From NCBI GenBank assembly GCA_037693485.1, contig CM075354.1, forward strand, positions 64,651,501 through 64,715,500: DNA of 64,000 nucleotides. The letters are read 5' to 3'. A model generated the notes under the pieces. It was not told the origin of the DNA, searched no databases, and saw nothing but the letters and a program-made list of their open reading frames with translations. This stretch comes from Kitagawia praeruptora. Lineage: Eukaryota; Streptophyta; Magnoliopsida; Apiales; Apiaceae. Shown piece by piece: positions 44,995 through 56,900 of the stretch; the stretch's first letter is position 1, and each line of letters opens with the position of its first letter. A program made the translations under genes and the position numbers.

Positions 44995-45860
44995 TGTTGA
45001 TGAGTGGATTTCGTAATCAACTTATGTGAGGTTTACAGGTAGTTGTATAGGCTAGCGATCAACTGTTCTATGAAAAGGTTTGGGTTGTGTTTGTGGGGGT
45101 TGAGCTGAGCTCGAGGGTATCTCCAATAATCTCAGGTGCCTTTAGAGAAAATCAGAGAACTTAATGCGTCGTACCCTGAGGTGCCTACGTACCCTTGTAT
45201 TTATAGGGATCAAGCTCACGTAGTTCTAATATGATTCTGTCTCTTACTGGAATAGCTGTATTCGGTCACCTAGTTCGTGTTGGACTCAGGTTCCTTTAGA
45301 GCCTTTCACGAACTAGTTTGGCTAAGTGGAGTAGAACTCGAGTTCGTACTCCACTTATGATTCTCTCATTGGTTAGAGTTATTCTAGGATCATCTGCGCC
45401 CTAGAATTATACTCAGATACCAATTTGTTTATCTGTTCTAGATGACTCCTAGAACTTTCTGTTGGCAACTCGTAGGAACCTGGTGCTCAGGAACCTACGT
45501 TTCAGGAGCCTGTTTCTCAGGGACCTCCTTATTTCGGGACATATCGCTTAGGGACCTCCCTTTGGGTGTCAGTACCTGCACAAATAACAAACTAGTTAGA
45601 CTGGATAACTCTTCGTATGCTTTTATCATCTCTATGGCTATTGCTATGTTAACTCGAACTCTTCTACTTGGAGGAACCTGGTCTTCTAGTGCTTAGCTCA
45701 GCTTCCTATACATTGGGAACCTCTTGATACTCATACTTCCTTAGTCATTTCTTCTATCTGATCTTCATAACTCATACTGGATCAATCTTCTAGCTTGTAT
45801 GGACCGGATCCTATAGCTTAATGGGCCTAAATCTAGCCCATGGAGATTTTGGGCACAACA
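44995..45860 (-). repeat. Tat-2 3' LTR
   Basis: 866 bp, TGTTGATGAG...GGGCACAACA. Minus-strand TATA-like CTATAAATACA at 45196-45206. The block 45460-45560 repeats AGGAACCT/GGGACCTCC motifs. An identical plus-strand 84-codon ORF in both LTRs is not a gene. Confidence 0.92.
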
Positions 45861-45876
45861 AGTACCCCCTGGTTCC
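45861..45876 (-). promoter_or_regulatory. Tat-2 polypurine tract
   Basis: Minus strand GGAACCAGGGGGTACT directly before the 3' LTR. It differs from the Tat-1 tract (GGAACCGGGGGGTAGT) at only two positions. Confidence 0.8.
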
Positions 45877-46353
45877 TTGAAATCATGTAATGTGAAAGGA
45901 ACCTATTCTAATTCTACGATCAAAAGTTCTATGCTAAACCATTCTAGTAACAATACCTCGCTTCAACATTTTATATCCAAGCCTACGTGAGTTAACTCGG
46001 CGTAGGAAACAGGACATAAAATATTTTCAGCTTAATATAGTCTTGAGTAAGCTTCCTTTGCATTAAGGAACCTGTTATCTTGCTATTTTCTTCTTCAGAT
46101 AGCTGCTCTCGAAGTCAACTCGATGCCTGCATTTTGCTCCTCTGGGAATCTAATTCGTCACTCAACTCTACGTCTTTTTAAATTTAATAATTTAAGAATC
46201 TATAGGAAGAGATAAGGGTTGGCAGCTGGAGATAACTCAAAGTTCGAATTGAACTTATCACTTACCGAAGCTGTAGTTAATGCATGAGTTCCCAAGGTTC
46301 ACACGCCTTTCACACATATACCTCTTCGTTTTTACCGCTCCACTAATGCTCTG

Positions 46354-46386
46354 ACACGTGTACGGAACTGTCTTGATTATATAAAC
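46354..46386 (+). promoter_or_regulatory. Putative promoter of the Tat-2 antisense gene (G-box + TATA)
   Basis: A palindromic ACACGTGT at 46354-46361, the G-box core bound by plant bZIP/bHLH factors, stands 16 bp before TATATAAAC at 46378-46386. A 5'-UTR exon would follow, up to the donor at 46520/46521. Inferred from motifs, spacing and the parallel layout in Tat-1. Confidence 0.55.
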
Positions 46387-46520
46387 ACACTTCTAACTCC
46401 AAGTCTAGTTTTTACCTTTACCAAATATCTTCCAAAACCCTTAGAGAGAGAAGAGGAAAAAGAAGTCCGACGGTCACTTACTCAATCCAAACTCTCCGTC
46501 GCCGCTTTCTTCTAATTAAG

Positions 46521-46924
46521 GTATGACTTGCTTTCTTTCTGCTCTTTTGACTTCATTTCGTACTTGTCTGCACTTTTGTGTCTTGCATGTCGATGTTCTT
46601 CGTTTCTAATCTTTGTATGTATACATTTGTATCTATTCCATGCTTCTCACACAGTCTTTTTCTATACCCTGTTTGTTTGATCATCGATTTACGGTCTTGT
46701 GACCCTGACTTCTTCTGGGACTCAACATTGTTCATTCATATTCTGTACACACATGTTTTCGATTTACACTGTAGTCGATGTGAGTCGTTTTAATGGTGCG
46801 TAGCTTCTGTGTAATTCACTGATTACCCTGTGTCTCATAGTTATGTCTGTCCAAGAACTTTAGAACCACTATTTTCTCTTTTAGAAGACTCAAAACCTGA
46901 TTTTTCTCCGTCTGTCTTTTGCAG
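46521..46924 (+). other. Predicted 5'-UTR intron of the Tat-2 antisense gene
   Basis: Donor TTAAG|GTATGACT; acceptor CTGTCTTTTGCAG ends at 46924, directly before ATG 46925. The intron is 404 bp and T-rich. Same place as in Tat-1. Confidence 0.65.
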
Positions 46925-48981
46925 ATGTCCTCTGATTCTACACATTCTGACCACTTATCTTCAATTCAACCTTCTATGATGCCAATAGGGGAAAGAACTA
47001 GGTCTAGGGTTGTTGTTCCAGACATTGATGAACCTGGAACTATTCTTCTCAAACCTTTGACCTTACCTTCTACAAATCTTCCTACCCCTTCCTTTGTAGA
47101 TTTGGGGGATGATTGGCCCTCTGACGGAGAAGAAGTGTCTAAGCCTGATCATAGTTTGATCCCAGATCCTGATTTTGATAACGAAGTGTCCGTTGAAAGG
47201 GAGTTGTATAAGCAAGAAATTGTACCTTTCTGTGAAAAAATGGATTCTCTTATGACCTTGACTAGGTTAGAGAAATTGTATGAGGAATGTTTTCGTCCAT
47301 CCTGTTCCATTGTTATCCCTAAGCCAGGTGAGAGAGCTCACAAGTTTGATACCAAGATACCTGATCGAGGTATTCCAAATGTTGTAACCTCTGCTGCTTT
47401 CTTCAAAGTTGGTGTATACTTCCCTCTACACCCTTTTCTGAGAGAGGTTCTTGACTTCTATGGCTTGGCCCCTCTCCAATTGACACCTAACTCATATAGG
47501 TTAGCCATTAGTACCTACATTCTGTACACTAGCATGTTCACAACCCCACTATCTGCACATGAATTAGGTTACTTCTTCAGATTGAAGGACACTGGGAAAG
47601 GTTCTGGTTGTTTCTATCTGACTGCCTGGCCTAGTCATCAAGGCCGATGTATAAAAGGTGTTAAACAGAACTTTGATCAATGGCAAGAGCAGTTCCTTTA
47701 CTGCTTTGATTGCCCCTCTATCCGCTTTGAATTCAATTGCCGCCTATTAATTCCAAAACAGACTGTTCTTACTGGAGCTTGTTTAATGAGAGTTGAAGAG
47801 GCTTTGAAGCACTCTTCGGCCATAAGAGATTGTATGATCCTATTGACCCCTGATAATTTGTCTGCCCTAGGTTTTATACCCTCAGCTTCTGGTATGAGTT
47901 TCCCTGTTGTTGTCCTTTCTTTTCTATTGTTATACACCTGTACTTTTACCTGCTTATTCTGTATATAAATCTCTGATACTTTCTTGTATTTTCTTTCGCA
48001 GATATGGCTCCAAAAGCCCCATCGTTTATCAAAAGGTCCAAGAACGTGGATGAGATTTTCAAGACTGAAACTAAGGAGGTTCCGCTGAATGCAACTCCTA
48101 TTAATCAACTTCCTGGCACTCCTGCTTCCCAAACTACTCATTCTGGTTCTTCAAAGAGGAAGTTTGCTCAGACAACTCTTGACCTCTCAGCAGCTCCTCA
48201 GACTCGCTCGTCAAGGAAAAGCAAAGCAGTAAAAACCGATCCTGATCAATCCTCCAACTTGTTCAAGGACATGATTGACACCCATGTTCCTACAGAGACG
48301 ATAGCTGCCTGGAGTAAGATGAGTTCTACTGAAGCCATGCACGCCATGAGATTTGCTACTGCTCAATCTGCTTTCTTTGCTCTTAGATACTGCGATGAGT
48401 TTGCTGTAAAGACCCAATATGACATCCAACTTCAAGGAGAGATTCGCAAACTCAAAACAGAACTAGCTGCTAGTGAGGATAAGGCAAACATTGTCACTGC
48501 GGCTGTCAGAAATGCAAAGATTGTGGAGACCTCCTTAAGAGATGAGAAAATCGAACTTCAAGGTCAGGTCAAGATCCTTAGGGACGAGAAACTGTCGATG
48601 TTGGAAAGAACCAATGAACTGGAAGCCCAGGTGGATGCCTTGAATGCTGCTGCTGAAGTTGTGAAGTCATCCATACTTATCAAGGAGAAGGCCAGATATG
48701 ATGAAGGCTATGATGAAGGTATTAATGACTACATACATTCCACATGGGAGAAGATGCCCAATATAGACTGGTCCCTCCTGGGTGAAGACGTAGTAGGGAT
48801 GATCAAAGATTTCGAGGAGAAAGCTGCTGCTGCAACTTCTGTACCTCCCGTGAAAACGGTTGAGAGGTCTCCAGGTGCCAACCTTGAGACTGCAGAGGTT
48901 CTTGCTCCTGACGTTGTTCAGCCTATCCTTCCAACTCCTCCTGTGGCCACCAAGGGTTCCGATGAGGTTCCTCCTTCGTAA
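46925..48981 (+). CDS. Tat-2 antisense additional gene, spliced, 648 aa (gypsy-type transposon domain + coiled coil)
   Basis: Opposite strand to gag-pol. Two coding exons: 46925-47891 and 48002-48981. The 110-bp intron has donor TCTG|GTATGAG and acceptor TTCTTTCGCAG. The exon lengths (967 and 980) sum to 649 whole codons and the junction is phase 1, so the frame continues without a break, which is good evidence for splicing. Exon 1: Ser/Pro-rich N-terminus, then a domain with LYEECFRPSCSIVIPKPGER, PLHPFLREVLDFYGLAPLQL and YRLAISTYILYTSMFTTPLS. It resembles Pfam 'putative gypsy type transposon' (recalled as PF04195). Exon 2: PSFIKRSKNVDEIF, basic region, coiled coil (EIRKLKTELAASEDKANIV), conserved MPNIDWSLLGED, acidic Pro-rich tail. 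Antisense extra ORFs are known in Tat-lineage elements, but their role is not known. A host-derived or DNA/RNA-binding role cannot be told from sequence. Confidence 0.75.
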
Positions 48982-50012
48982 TTTCAACAAAATCCATATG
49001 TTCAAACTTTTGATCACTTTTAATAACTTTTGATGAGGTCGCGGGCTCCTCGTAACGCCTCGCAAGATGTATCTTTAAATTTGGTTTCCATGGCCTTCGT
49101 GCCAATAACTTTCATGCTGGTTTTCTGGGTCTCTGTACCCATAACTCTCTTTATGGTGTATGATATTTGCTTTTTGCTGCATACTTTTCTTCAAAACCTT
49201 ATGAAATACTACGCTGTTATGCACTAGAGAATAATTCGGCTTCCTTACTCATATGGTCAAGCTTACGTGGGCTAACCCATTGTAAGAAACAGAACACATG
49301 CATATTTCCACTTGTCTATTCTCAAAATAAATGCAACGAACTCCAGCTGAATTGTAAAACTTGGAACCTCTGTGTTTATATTTTGTATCAATAATCTAAA
49401 CCGTAGCCTTCTTTAATAATTTCTTCTTCATCAAGACCAGGTTCCTCAAGTATTAATCCTGCAAAATAAGCATAAAACAAAAAACAGTTAACGTTAGTAG
49501 AAGCTTTCTCTTGTTTAATTCGGGTCATCTCTTGGAAAGGTTGCCTGCTTGGCTCCCAATCCTAATCTCTAGGTCCCAACATGCCTCGAGGCATGTTGGT
49601 TCCTTTTTTCTCTTGGAAAGGTAACCTGCTTGGTTCCCAATCCTATTCTTTAGGTTCCAACATGCCTCGAGGCATGTTGGTTCCTTTTTGTGCCTCGAGG
49701 CGAGTCTAGGAACCTGTGTGCCGTTCTGGGAGTCCACACAGATTCCTCTTCTCCATGTGTCAGGCTAGACATCTTATGAAGGTAAATGCTAAGGATTTTA
49801 TCCCTTCTTCCCATGTGCCAAAGGCGGTTCCACATGAGGGAGAGCTTATTAGGCCTCTCTTTAAGGTGCCTTTTGTCAGGACTTTAGATGCCTTTTGTCA
49901 GGACTTTAATTCACGTGCTCAAGGAACTTGAGGCTTTTGGCAACAATGTCGTGCTCAGTCAACTGAGGCTTTTTAATCTCATTTGCTCAGGAAGCTACCT
50001 GAAGCTTTTCTC
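48982..50012. other. Non-coding region after the Tat-2 antisense gene
   Basis: Contains the block shared with Tat-1 (49041-49080), then about 1 kb without a credible ORF. 49528-49690 is listed separately. A possible polyadenylation context, AAATAAATG, is at about 49326; weak. Confidence 0.5.
49528..49690 (+). repeat. 81-bp tandem duplication with two perfect 24-bp palindromes
   Basis: TCTCTTGGAAAGG starts at 49528 and 49609, 81 bp apart. Each copy contains a perfect 24-bp palindrome centred on CTCGAG (49576-49599 and 49657-49680; core ATGCCTCGAGGCAT). The palindrome is the best-conserved part of the unit. Confidence 0.85.
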
Positions 50013-50441
50013 GTGCCCAGGAAGCTACCTGGGACTTTTTCTCGATGCCCAGGAAGCTACCTGGGGCTTTGCTCGATGCCCAGGAAGCTACCTGGGGCTT
50101 TGCTCGATGCCCAGGAAGCTACCTGGGGCTTTGCTCGATGCCCAGGAAGCTACCTGGGGCTTTGCTCGATGCCCAGGAAGCTACCTGGGGCTTTGCTCGA
50201 TGCCCAGGAAGCTACCTGGGGCTTTGCTCGATGCCCAGGAAGCTACCTGGGGCTTTGCTCGATGCCCAGGAAGCTACCTGGGGCTTTGCTCGATGCCCAG
50301 GAAGCTACCTGGGGCTTTGCTCGATGCCCAGGAAGCTACCTGGGGCTTTGCTCGATGCCCAGGAAGCTACCTGGGGCTTTGATCCATGCCCAGGAAGCTA
50401 CCTGGGGCTTTGCTCGATGCCCAGGAAGCTACCTGGGACTT
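50013..50441 (+). repeat. 31-bp minisatellite, about 13 regular units
   Basis: GATGCCCAGGAAGCTACCTG recurs every 31 bp from 50044 to 50416. One degenerate unit lies just upstream in this span (50013), another at about 49985, and a GATCC variant near 50382. Units are nearly identical. Each contains the inverted pair CCAGG/CCTGG. Because 31 is not a multiple of 3, all three plus frames stay open and give long ORFs with the same repeated peptide; these are not genes. Confidence 0.93.
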
Positions 50442-50690
50442 TTATCCTTTTCTCAACAATCTGTCCACAAGCTAATTCTGATCAATCAATCGTAGTCTGC
50501 ACATTCTGTCAATTCATATTCATACTTCACACATACTGTCAATGCTACAGGAACCTGTCAGCTTAGGTAACCTGCAAAATGCAACACAATGCTACAGGAA
50601 CCTGTTAATCTAGGTAACCTGTTTCAAAAATTTCAAATTGGCATATGAAATATCAAATCATAGCATGTGCAATACTGTCTAAGTAGGAAT

Positions 50691-50700
50691 ACTACCCCCC
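50691..50700 (-). promoter_or_regulatory. PPT-like purine tract in Tat-2, internal copy 1
   Basis: Plus strand ACTACCCCCC, the Tat-1 PPT core, about 270 bp downstream of the Tat-2 pol stop. Confidence 0.4.
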
Positions 50701-50845
50701 AGTTCTTTTGGGTAATGATTATTACGTAAAAGAACTATTAAGGAGCTATAGCTGCAAATAATGCACTCAAAATATTCAACGTAGAGCTATACATCGCTCA
50801 ATACTTAAAAAAAAAATCGTCTTGCAAGTAGAGAGGTTCACATTA

Positions 50846-50855
50846 AGTACCCCCC
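50846..50855 (-). promoter_or_regulatory. PPT-like purine tract in Tat-2, internal copy 2
   Basis: Plus strand AGTACCCCCC, almost the same as the Tat-2 PPT core at 45861 (AGTACCCCCT), about 120 bp downstream of the pol stop, as in Tat-1. Confidence 0.4.
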
Positions 50856-50971
50856 GAGTACATGCATAATTAAATACTGGAATCAAAATACTGGTCAGCT
50901 ATAACTAATAAGCTGCCTTTATTCTTGGGCTGAAAGAGCCTTACTTTTCCTAAGAAAAACACATAAAAGAA

Positions 50972-53900
50972 TTACTGATAATACTTCTTGAGATGTTCTG
51001 CATTCCAAGCTCTTGGAATGAGGTTCCCATCCATATCCATCAAGTGGTAGGTTCCTTCCCAAATTGCTGACTTTATCTGGTAAGGTCCCTCCCAATTTGC
51101 TCCAAAGGCTCCATGCGCCAGAACCCTGGTATTTGGCATGACTTTCCTCAAAACTAGGTCTCCAACCTTGAAAGGTCTTGCCTTCACCTTTTTGTCGTAA
51201 TACCTTCGAACTCTCTGTTGATATGCTGCTAACTTCACTTGTGAATCTGCTCTCAACTCTTCGACCATGTCCAAATACAGTCTATGATTGACCTCATTGC
51301 TCTCGGGATCAAAATACTTTCTTTTCAAGGAACCTGTTCCAACTTCCACAGGTACCATAGCTTCACAACCATAAGTTAGGGAAAAGGGAGACTCACCAGT
51401 TGTAGTTCTAGGTGTGGTGTTATACGACCACAAGACTCCAGGAAGCTCCTCTGGCCAGCTTCCTTTCTTATCTTCAAGCCTTGTCTTCAAAGTGTGCTTG
51501 ATAATCTTATTCACTGCTTCAGTCTGTCCATTACTCTGCGGATAATATACTGCTGAAAATGCTTTTTGGATTCCAAACTGCTCACATAATCCTCTAAGCT
51601 CTCTACTATCGAACTGCTTCCCATTATCAGAAATCAGTTTCTGTGGAATGCCAAACCTGCATACAATGGCTCGAAACACAAACTCAGTCAATTTTGACGC
51701 TGTAATCTTAGCAAGTGGTTCTGCTTCGGCCCACTTTGTAAAGTAATCGACTGCAACCACTGCGTATTTCACTCCTCCTTTTCCTTTCGGGAGCTCTCCA
51801 ATGAGATCTATTCCCCAAACAGCGAATGGCCAAGGGCTAACAATCGGTTTAATAGGGGCTACAGGACGACTATCAAAATTGGCAAACCTCTGACAATTAT
51901 TGCATGCCTGCACGAACTTTGTAGCATCTGCCTTGATGGTTGGCCAATAATATCCTTGTCGAAGGACTTTCATGGCTAAAGAATTACCCCCCGAGTGATT
52001 TCCACATACTCCTTCATGAATCTCCTCGAGGATATACTTGCATTGTTCTCCAGCTACACACTTGAGCAAAGGCTGATTGAATCCTCGTTTATACAGAACT
52101 CCATCATAAATTACATACCTGGCTGCATGATACCTCAGCTTCCTGATATCACTTTGATTGGGAGGTAGCTCTCCTTTGTCCAGGTAACGATGTATTGGGG
52201 TCATCCAGGAATCTTCAACTGGAAATTCAATGTCCATTACCTCTTCCTTGAAAACACTTGGTTGCTCCTGGATTTGAAGTGGAATTACTCCCAATAACGT
52301 GGATTCTCTCTGTGACCCTAGCTTGGCCAATGCATCCGCCTTGGTATTCTTTCCTCGAGGTACCTGATCCAACTTCACCTCTTTGAACCTTGCGATCAAC
52401 TCCTGGGAGTACCTCAAATATAAGTCTGTTCTTGGCCCTCTCGCCTGAAAACCACCACGAATCTGCCAAACTACTAACATCGAATCGCTAAACACTCTGA
52501 TATTCTCTACTTTCATCTCCAAAGCCAACTTGAGGCCTGCAATCAATGCCTCATATTCTGCATCATTGTTCGTGGCTTTAAAAGCAAAATGAATCGAGCT
52601 ATAGAGTTGGTGTCCTTCTGGACTAACTAGTTCTATGCCTGCACCTGCTCCACCACTGTTAGCAGCTCCATCTACATACAGTGTCCACCAGGGTGCACAG
52701 TTGTCATTGTCTGCCTGTTTTTCCACCACCTCTTTTGGCCCCTCTTGGCCAGTAACCTCTACATGAGGTGGAAACTCGATTAAGAAATCTGCTAAAGCTT
52801 GAGCTTTAATTGCTGTCTTTGGCTTATATTCTATGTCGAACTGTCCTAGCTCCACAGCCCATTTTAAAATTCTTCCAGAAGTTTCTGGCCTATGCATCAC
52901 TTGCTTAAGTGGATATGAGGTCCTCACCTCAATCTTGTGAGCTTGGAAATAAGGTCGTAGCTTTCTGGAAGCCAGAATCAATGCGAAAACCAGCTTCTCC
53001 ATTCCTGTGTACCTCGTTTCTGCATCAAGTAACCTTTTACTAACATAGTAAACTGGGCTTTCCTGTCCATTCTCTTCTCGAACCAGAACTGCACTAATGG
53101 AATACTCTGACACAGCCAAATAAAGTATCAATGTTTCTCCATCCACAGGTTTGGCTAACAGTGGGGGGCTCCCCAAATGCTCCTTTAGCTTTCCAAACGC
53201 TATCTCACATTCTGCGGTCCACTCGAATTTGTTTCCTTTCTTTATAGCTTTAAAGAACTCCTGACACTTATCAGTGGACCTCGAAATGAATCTATTCAAG
53301 GCTGCAACCCTTCCTGTAAGAGACTGAACCTCTCTCACAGTTCTCGGTGACCTCATATCAATCAACGCTTTAATCTTGGCTGGGTTGGCTTCGATACCCC
53401 TGTGGTTTACCATGAAACCCAGAAACTTTCCTGATTCTACTCCAAACACACACTTTTGAGGGTTCAGCTTCATTCTGTACTTCCGCAAGATTCCAAACAT
53501 TTCTTCTAAGTGCTTCACATGGTCAACAGCTTCCTTAGACTTAACTAGCATATCATCCACATATACTTCCATAGTATGGCCAATTTGGTCTTTAAACATC
53601 ATATTCACTAACCGTTGGTATGTGGCTCCAGCATTAATCAATCCAAATGGCATGCATACATAGCAATAAAGACATCTATCCGTAATAAAAGAAGTATGCT
53701 CTTGGTCAGGTTCATACATAGGGATTTGATTGTAACCTGAATATGCATCCATGAAGCTGAGGAGGGCATGTCCAGCTGTTGCATCCACTAACTGATCAAT
53801 CCGTGGTAGTGGGAAGCTGTCCTTCGGGCATGCTTTGTTGAGATCTGTGAAGTCTACACAGGTTCTCCATTTTCCATTAGGTTTCTTTACCAAAACAGGA

Positions 53901-56900
53901 TTTACCAACCATACTGGGTAAAAAGATTCTTTAACTAATCCTGCATCCAATAATCTGTCGACCTCTTCTTTCAATGCCTGAGCTCTTTCTCCACTAACTG
54001 GCCTTCGCTTCTGTCTCACTCCTTTCTTTTCTGGATCAATATTCAACTTATGACACATGACCCTTGGATCTATCCCTTCCATATCTGCATGACACCATGC
54101 GAACACATCCAGGTTCTTGCCCAAAAAGGTAATGAGGGATTCCTTTAAGGCTGGATCGAGTTGAGCTCCAATCTTCAACACCTTTGTACCATCTTTGTCA
54201 TTGATCTTCACATCCAAAGTTTCACCAGCTGGTCCAGCCTTAACCATGGTTTCTGGCATTCGAGGGTCCAAGTCTACCTCCATCTCCGTAGTTGAGTCCT
54301 CTTGAGGTTCCTGGACGGTAGACGGTTCCTGCACTTCATGCATGACATTCCTTCTCTTTGATGCTGGCTGACTGTCTTCATTGCTTCCATTATGTTTCAG
54401 TTTTCGGGGTTTTTCTTCATCCAATCCTTCTACCATACACACGTCACCATCCTTGTCTGTAGGGGGTGCACTTTCTATCAGTAAGTAAGGGGTATCCGGT
54501 CCCCGAAAAACTGGAATCTCAGCATGAGGTTCCTCTTCTATGATCTCTTCAATTCTGATAGCTCTACAGGATGCTGACACAAAACCTTCCAAGGGCGTAC
54601 TACGCAGGTCGAGTGTTATTTTATCTGGGTTCTTTCCTGGAAAACTATCAGGAACCTTGTCCATAGGTTCAGGCAATTTAGCAGCTCTAGCAGCATGTTG
54701 CAAAGCTTTGGTGTAACACTCTCTAGACTCATACTGACATCCTCGAACTATACCAACTCCATTTGGTGTCGGGAACTTCATAGTGAGGTGGTAAATGGAG
54801 GTTATTACCCTCATCTCCTTCAAAATGGGTCTTCCCAAAATAGCATTGTAATTCATATTCTCTTCTATAACGATGAATTCTGCCAACTGTGTAATGCAAC
54901 ATGGTTTATCACCTAAAGTTACTGGCAAACGAATCTTACCTTTAATAGGAACCTGATTATTAGTGAATCCGTACAAGGTATCGTTTGTTGGAGTTAAATC
55001 TTTATCCAGAAAATGCATCTTCTTGAAAGCTGAATAAGATAGCAAGTTTACAGAGCTTCCATTATCAACTAGCACTCGATGAACCTCATAAGACCCAATT
55101 CCTGCCTCAACAACCAAAGCATCAGTATGGGGATGATGTACCCAGGAAGCATCTTCTTCAGTGAAAGTAATATCTGCATCCTCTCCTTCAAACAACCTTG
55201 GGGACCTCTGTGACAGATTGTAAATACTGGTTAAAGGACGTTCTTTAGCCTCACGGGTATACCTCTCCATGGCATTCCTGCTGCTTCCTCCAATGTGGGG
55301 ACCTCCTATAATTGTGCGTATGCACCCAGCCTTAGGTGGTCCTTCCATCACGACAGGTTCCTGTGTCTGTGTCTTCTGAGTCTTCTCATCTTTATATTTT
55401 TTTCCTTCCTGAGCCACCCACTCACTCAATTGCCCTTGTCTGATTAGAGTTTCAATTAGATCTCTGAGGTGACGACAATCTGCAGTATTATGCCCATTAT
55501 TATCATGGAAGTCACAGTATGGGCGTTCATTCTTATTCCCTGGGGGACCGGTTCTGAAAGGCTTCTTAAACCATGAGGACTTCTCATTCACTGCGTAAAT
55601 ATGATCAATCGGAGCTACCAAAGGGGTGAAAGTTTCATAGACAGGTCTCTCATGTTTATTGCTGTTATAGGAAGCTGGTGGCGGTACCTGACTCATGACA
55701 GGTTTAGTAGGATTCACAGCTTCAGGCTTCACCTGGGATGTGCGACTAACCACCTTTTTATTGTCACGACCATTGGGACTTCTTTGTCTCGACCTCTTGC
55801 TTACACTTTGCCTTACAAAATCTGGATCCTTCCTTAATTCAGCTAGAGACTCCTCCACCAGTCGAAAGGGTTCTGCCTGGGCATAAAAATCTGCCAACGT
55901 CTCTGGTTCTTTTCCTTGCAGTGCTTTCCAAAAATCTGAGCCTCCTTTGACTCCAGCAATTAAGAAATTCTTTATTGTTTCCTCAGATGCTTTCCTAACT
56001 TTAGGAACCTCCGCATTAAACCTCTTGAAATATTCTGTCAATGTCTCACTGGGTCTTTGCTTGATATTGGCTAAGGTATTGGTTGGTGGTGCGAATGCAA
56101 CAGATGCTCTAAATTGAGTGACAAAGAGCTTCCCCATACTTGCCCAAGAACCAATCGAATCTGCAGGTAACCTTTTGAACCATTGATGGGCTCCGCCCTG
56201 TAGAGTTGCAGCCAGTAACCTGCACCTGGTGGCTTCCTTCACTTGATAAACATCCATCTCTGTGTCAAAACGACTAAGGTACTCAATGGGGTCAGTAGTC
56301 CCATCGAATTTCAACTCATTCGAAGGCCTATAAGACCTAGGCAGAGCCGACTTTCGAACCTTCTTGGTGAAAGGAGAAGCTGTTATAGGGTTCACAGCAA
56401 GATTCTTTTCGTCCTTGAGTTGAGCCAAAATTTTCTTGACATCTTCTGCTGTCACCTCCCCAATAGCTTCCGCCTTTGTCTTCTTACTCGTTCCTTCTTC
56501 CTCTTGCGACTCTGCAGCGCTTGATTCTTCAGTATCCTCATCTGAATCCGTGCTTTCTTCTTCAATTATCTCGACAGATGGGTCTTTATCTTTCTTCTTT
56601 TTCTTTGAGGAACCTCCAGTTTTGGTTTTCTTCTTTTCCTTGGACCCTGTACGATCCTTGCTACCAGTTTTACTCTTCTCAGGATTCTCCATATCTTCAT
56701 CACCATTATCTTGCTTCGGTTCTCCACCATCGTCTGGAACCTCCTCTCCATTATCAGATTCTTCAAAATTCAACTGTTTCGGAGTAACCTTCGACTTCTT
56801 GCTTTTCTTTGCCTTCTTTTTCTTCTTTTTGCTCGAAGCTTGCTCCAAAGTCGACAAACGTTCTCCCACAGTCTTTAAGATTTCCATCATGGCTGCTTTA

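Noticed and set aside
45442..45696. 84-codon plus ORF identical in both Tat-2 LTRs, and similar ORFs at 17494 and 29601 in Tat-1
   Set aside because: Located in LTRs; conservation is explained by LTR identity.
49888..50566. Three overlapping plus-strand ORFs of 164-173 codons with a repeated CPGSYLGL-like peptide
   Set aside because: They are the three frames of one 31-bp minisatellite; no start context or conservation supports translation.
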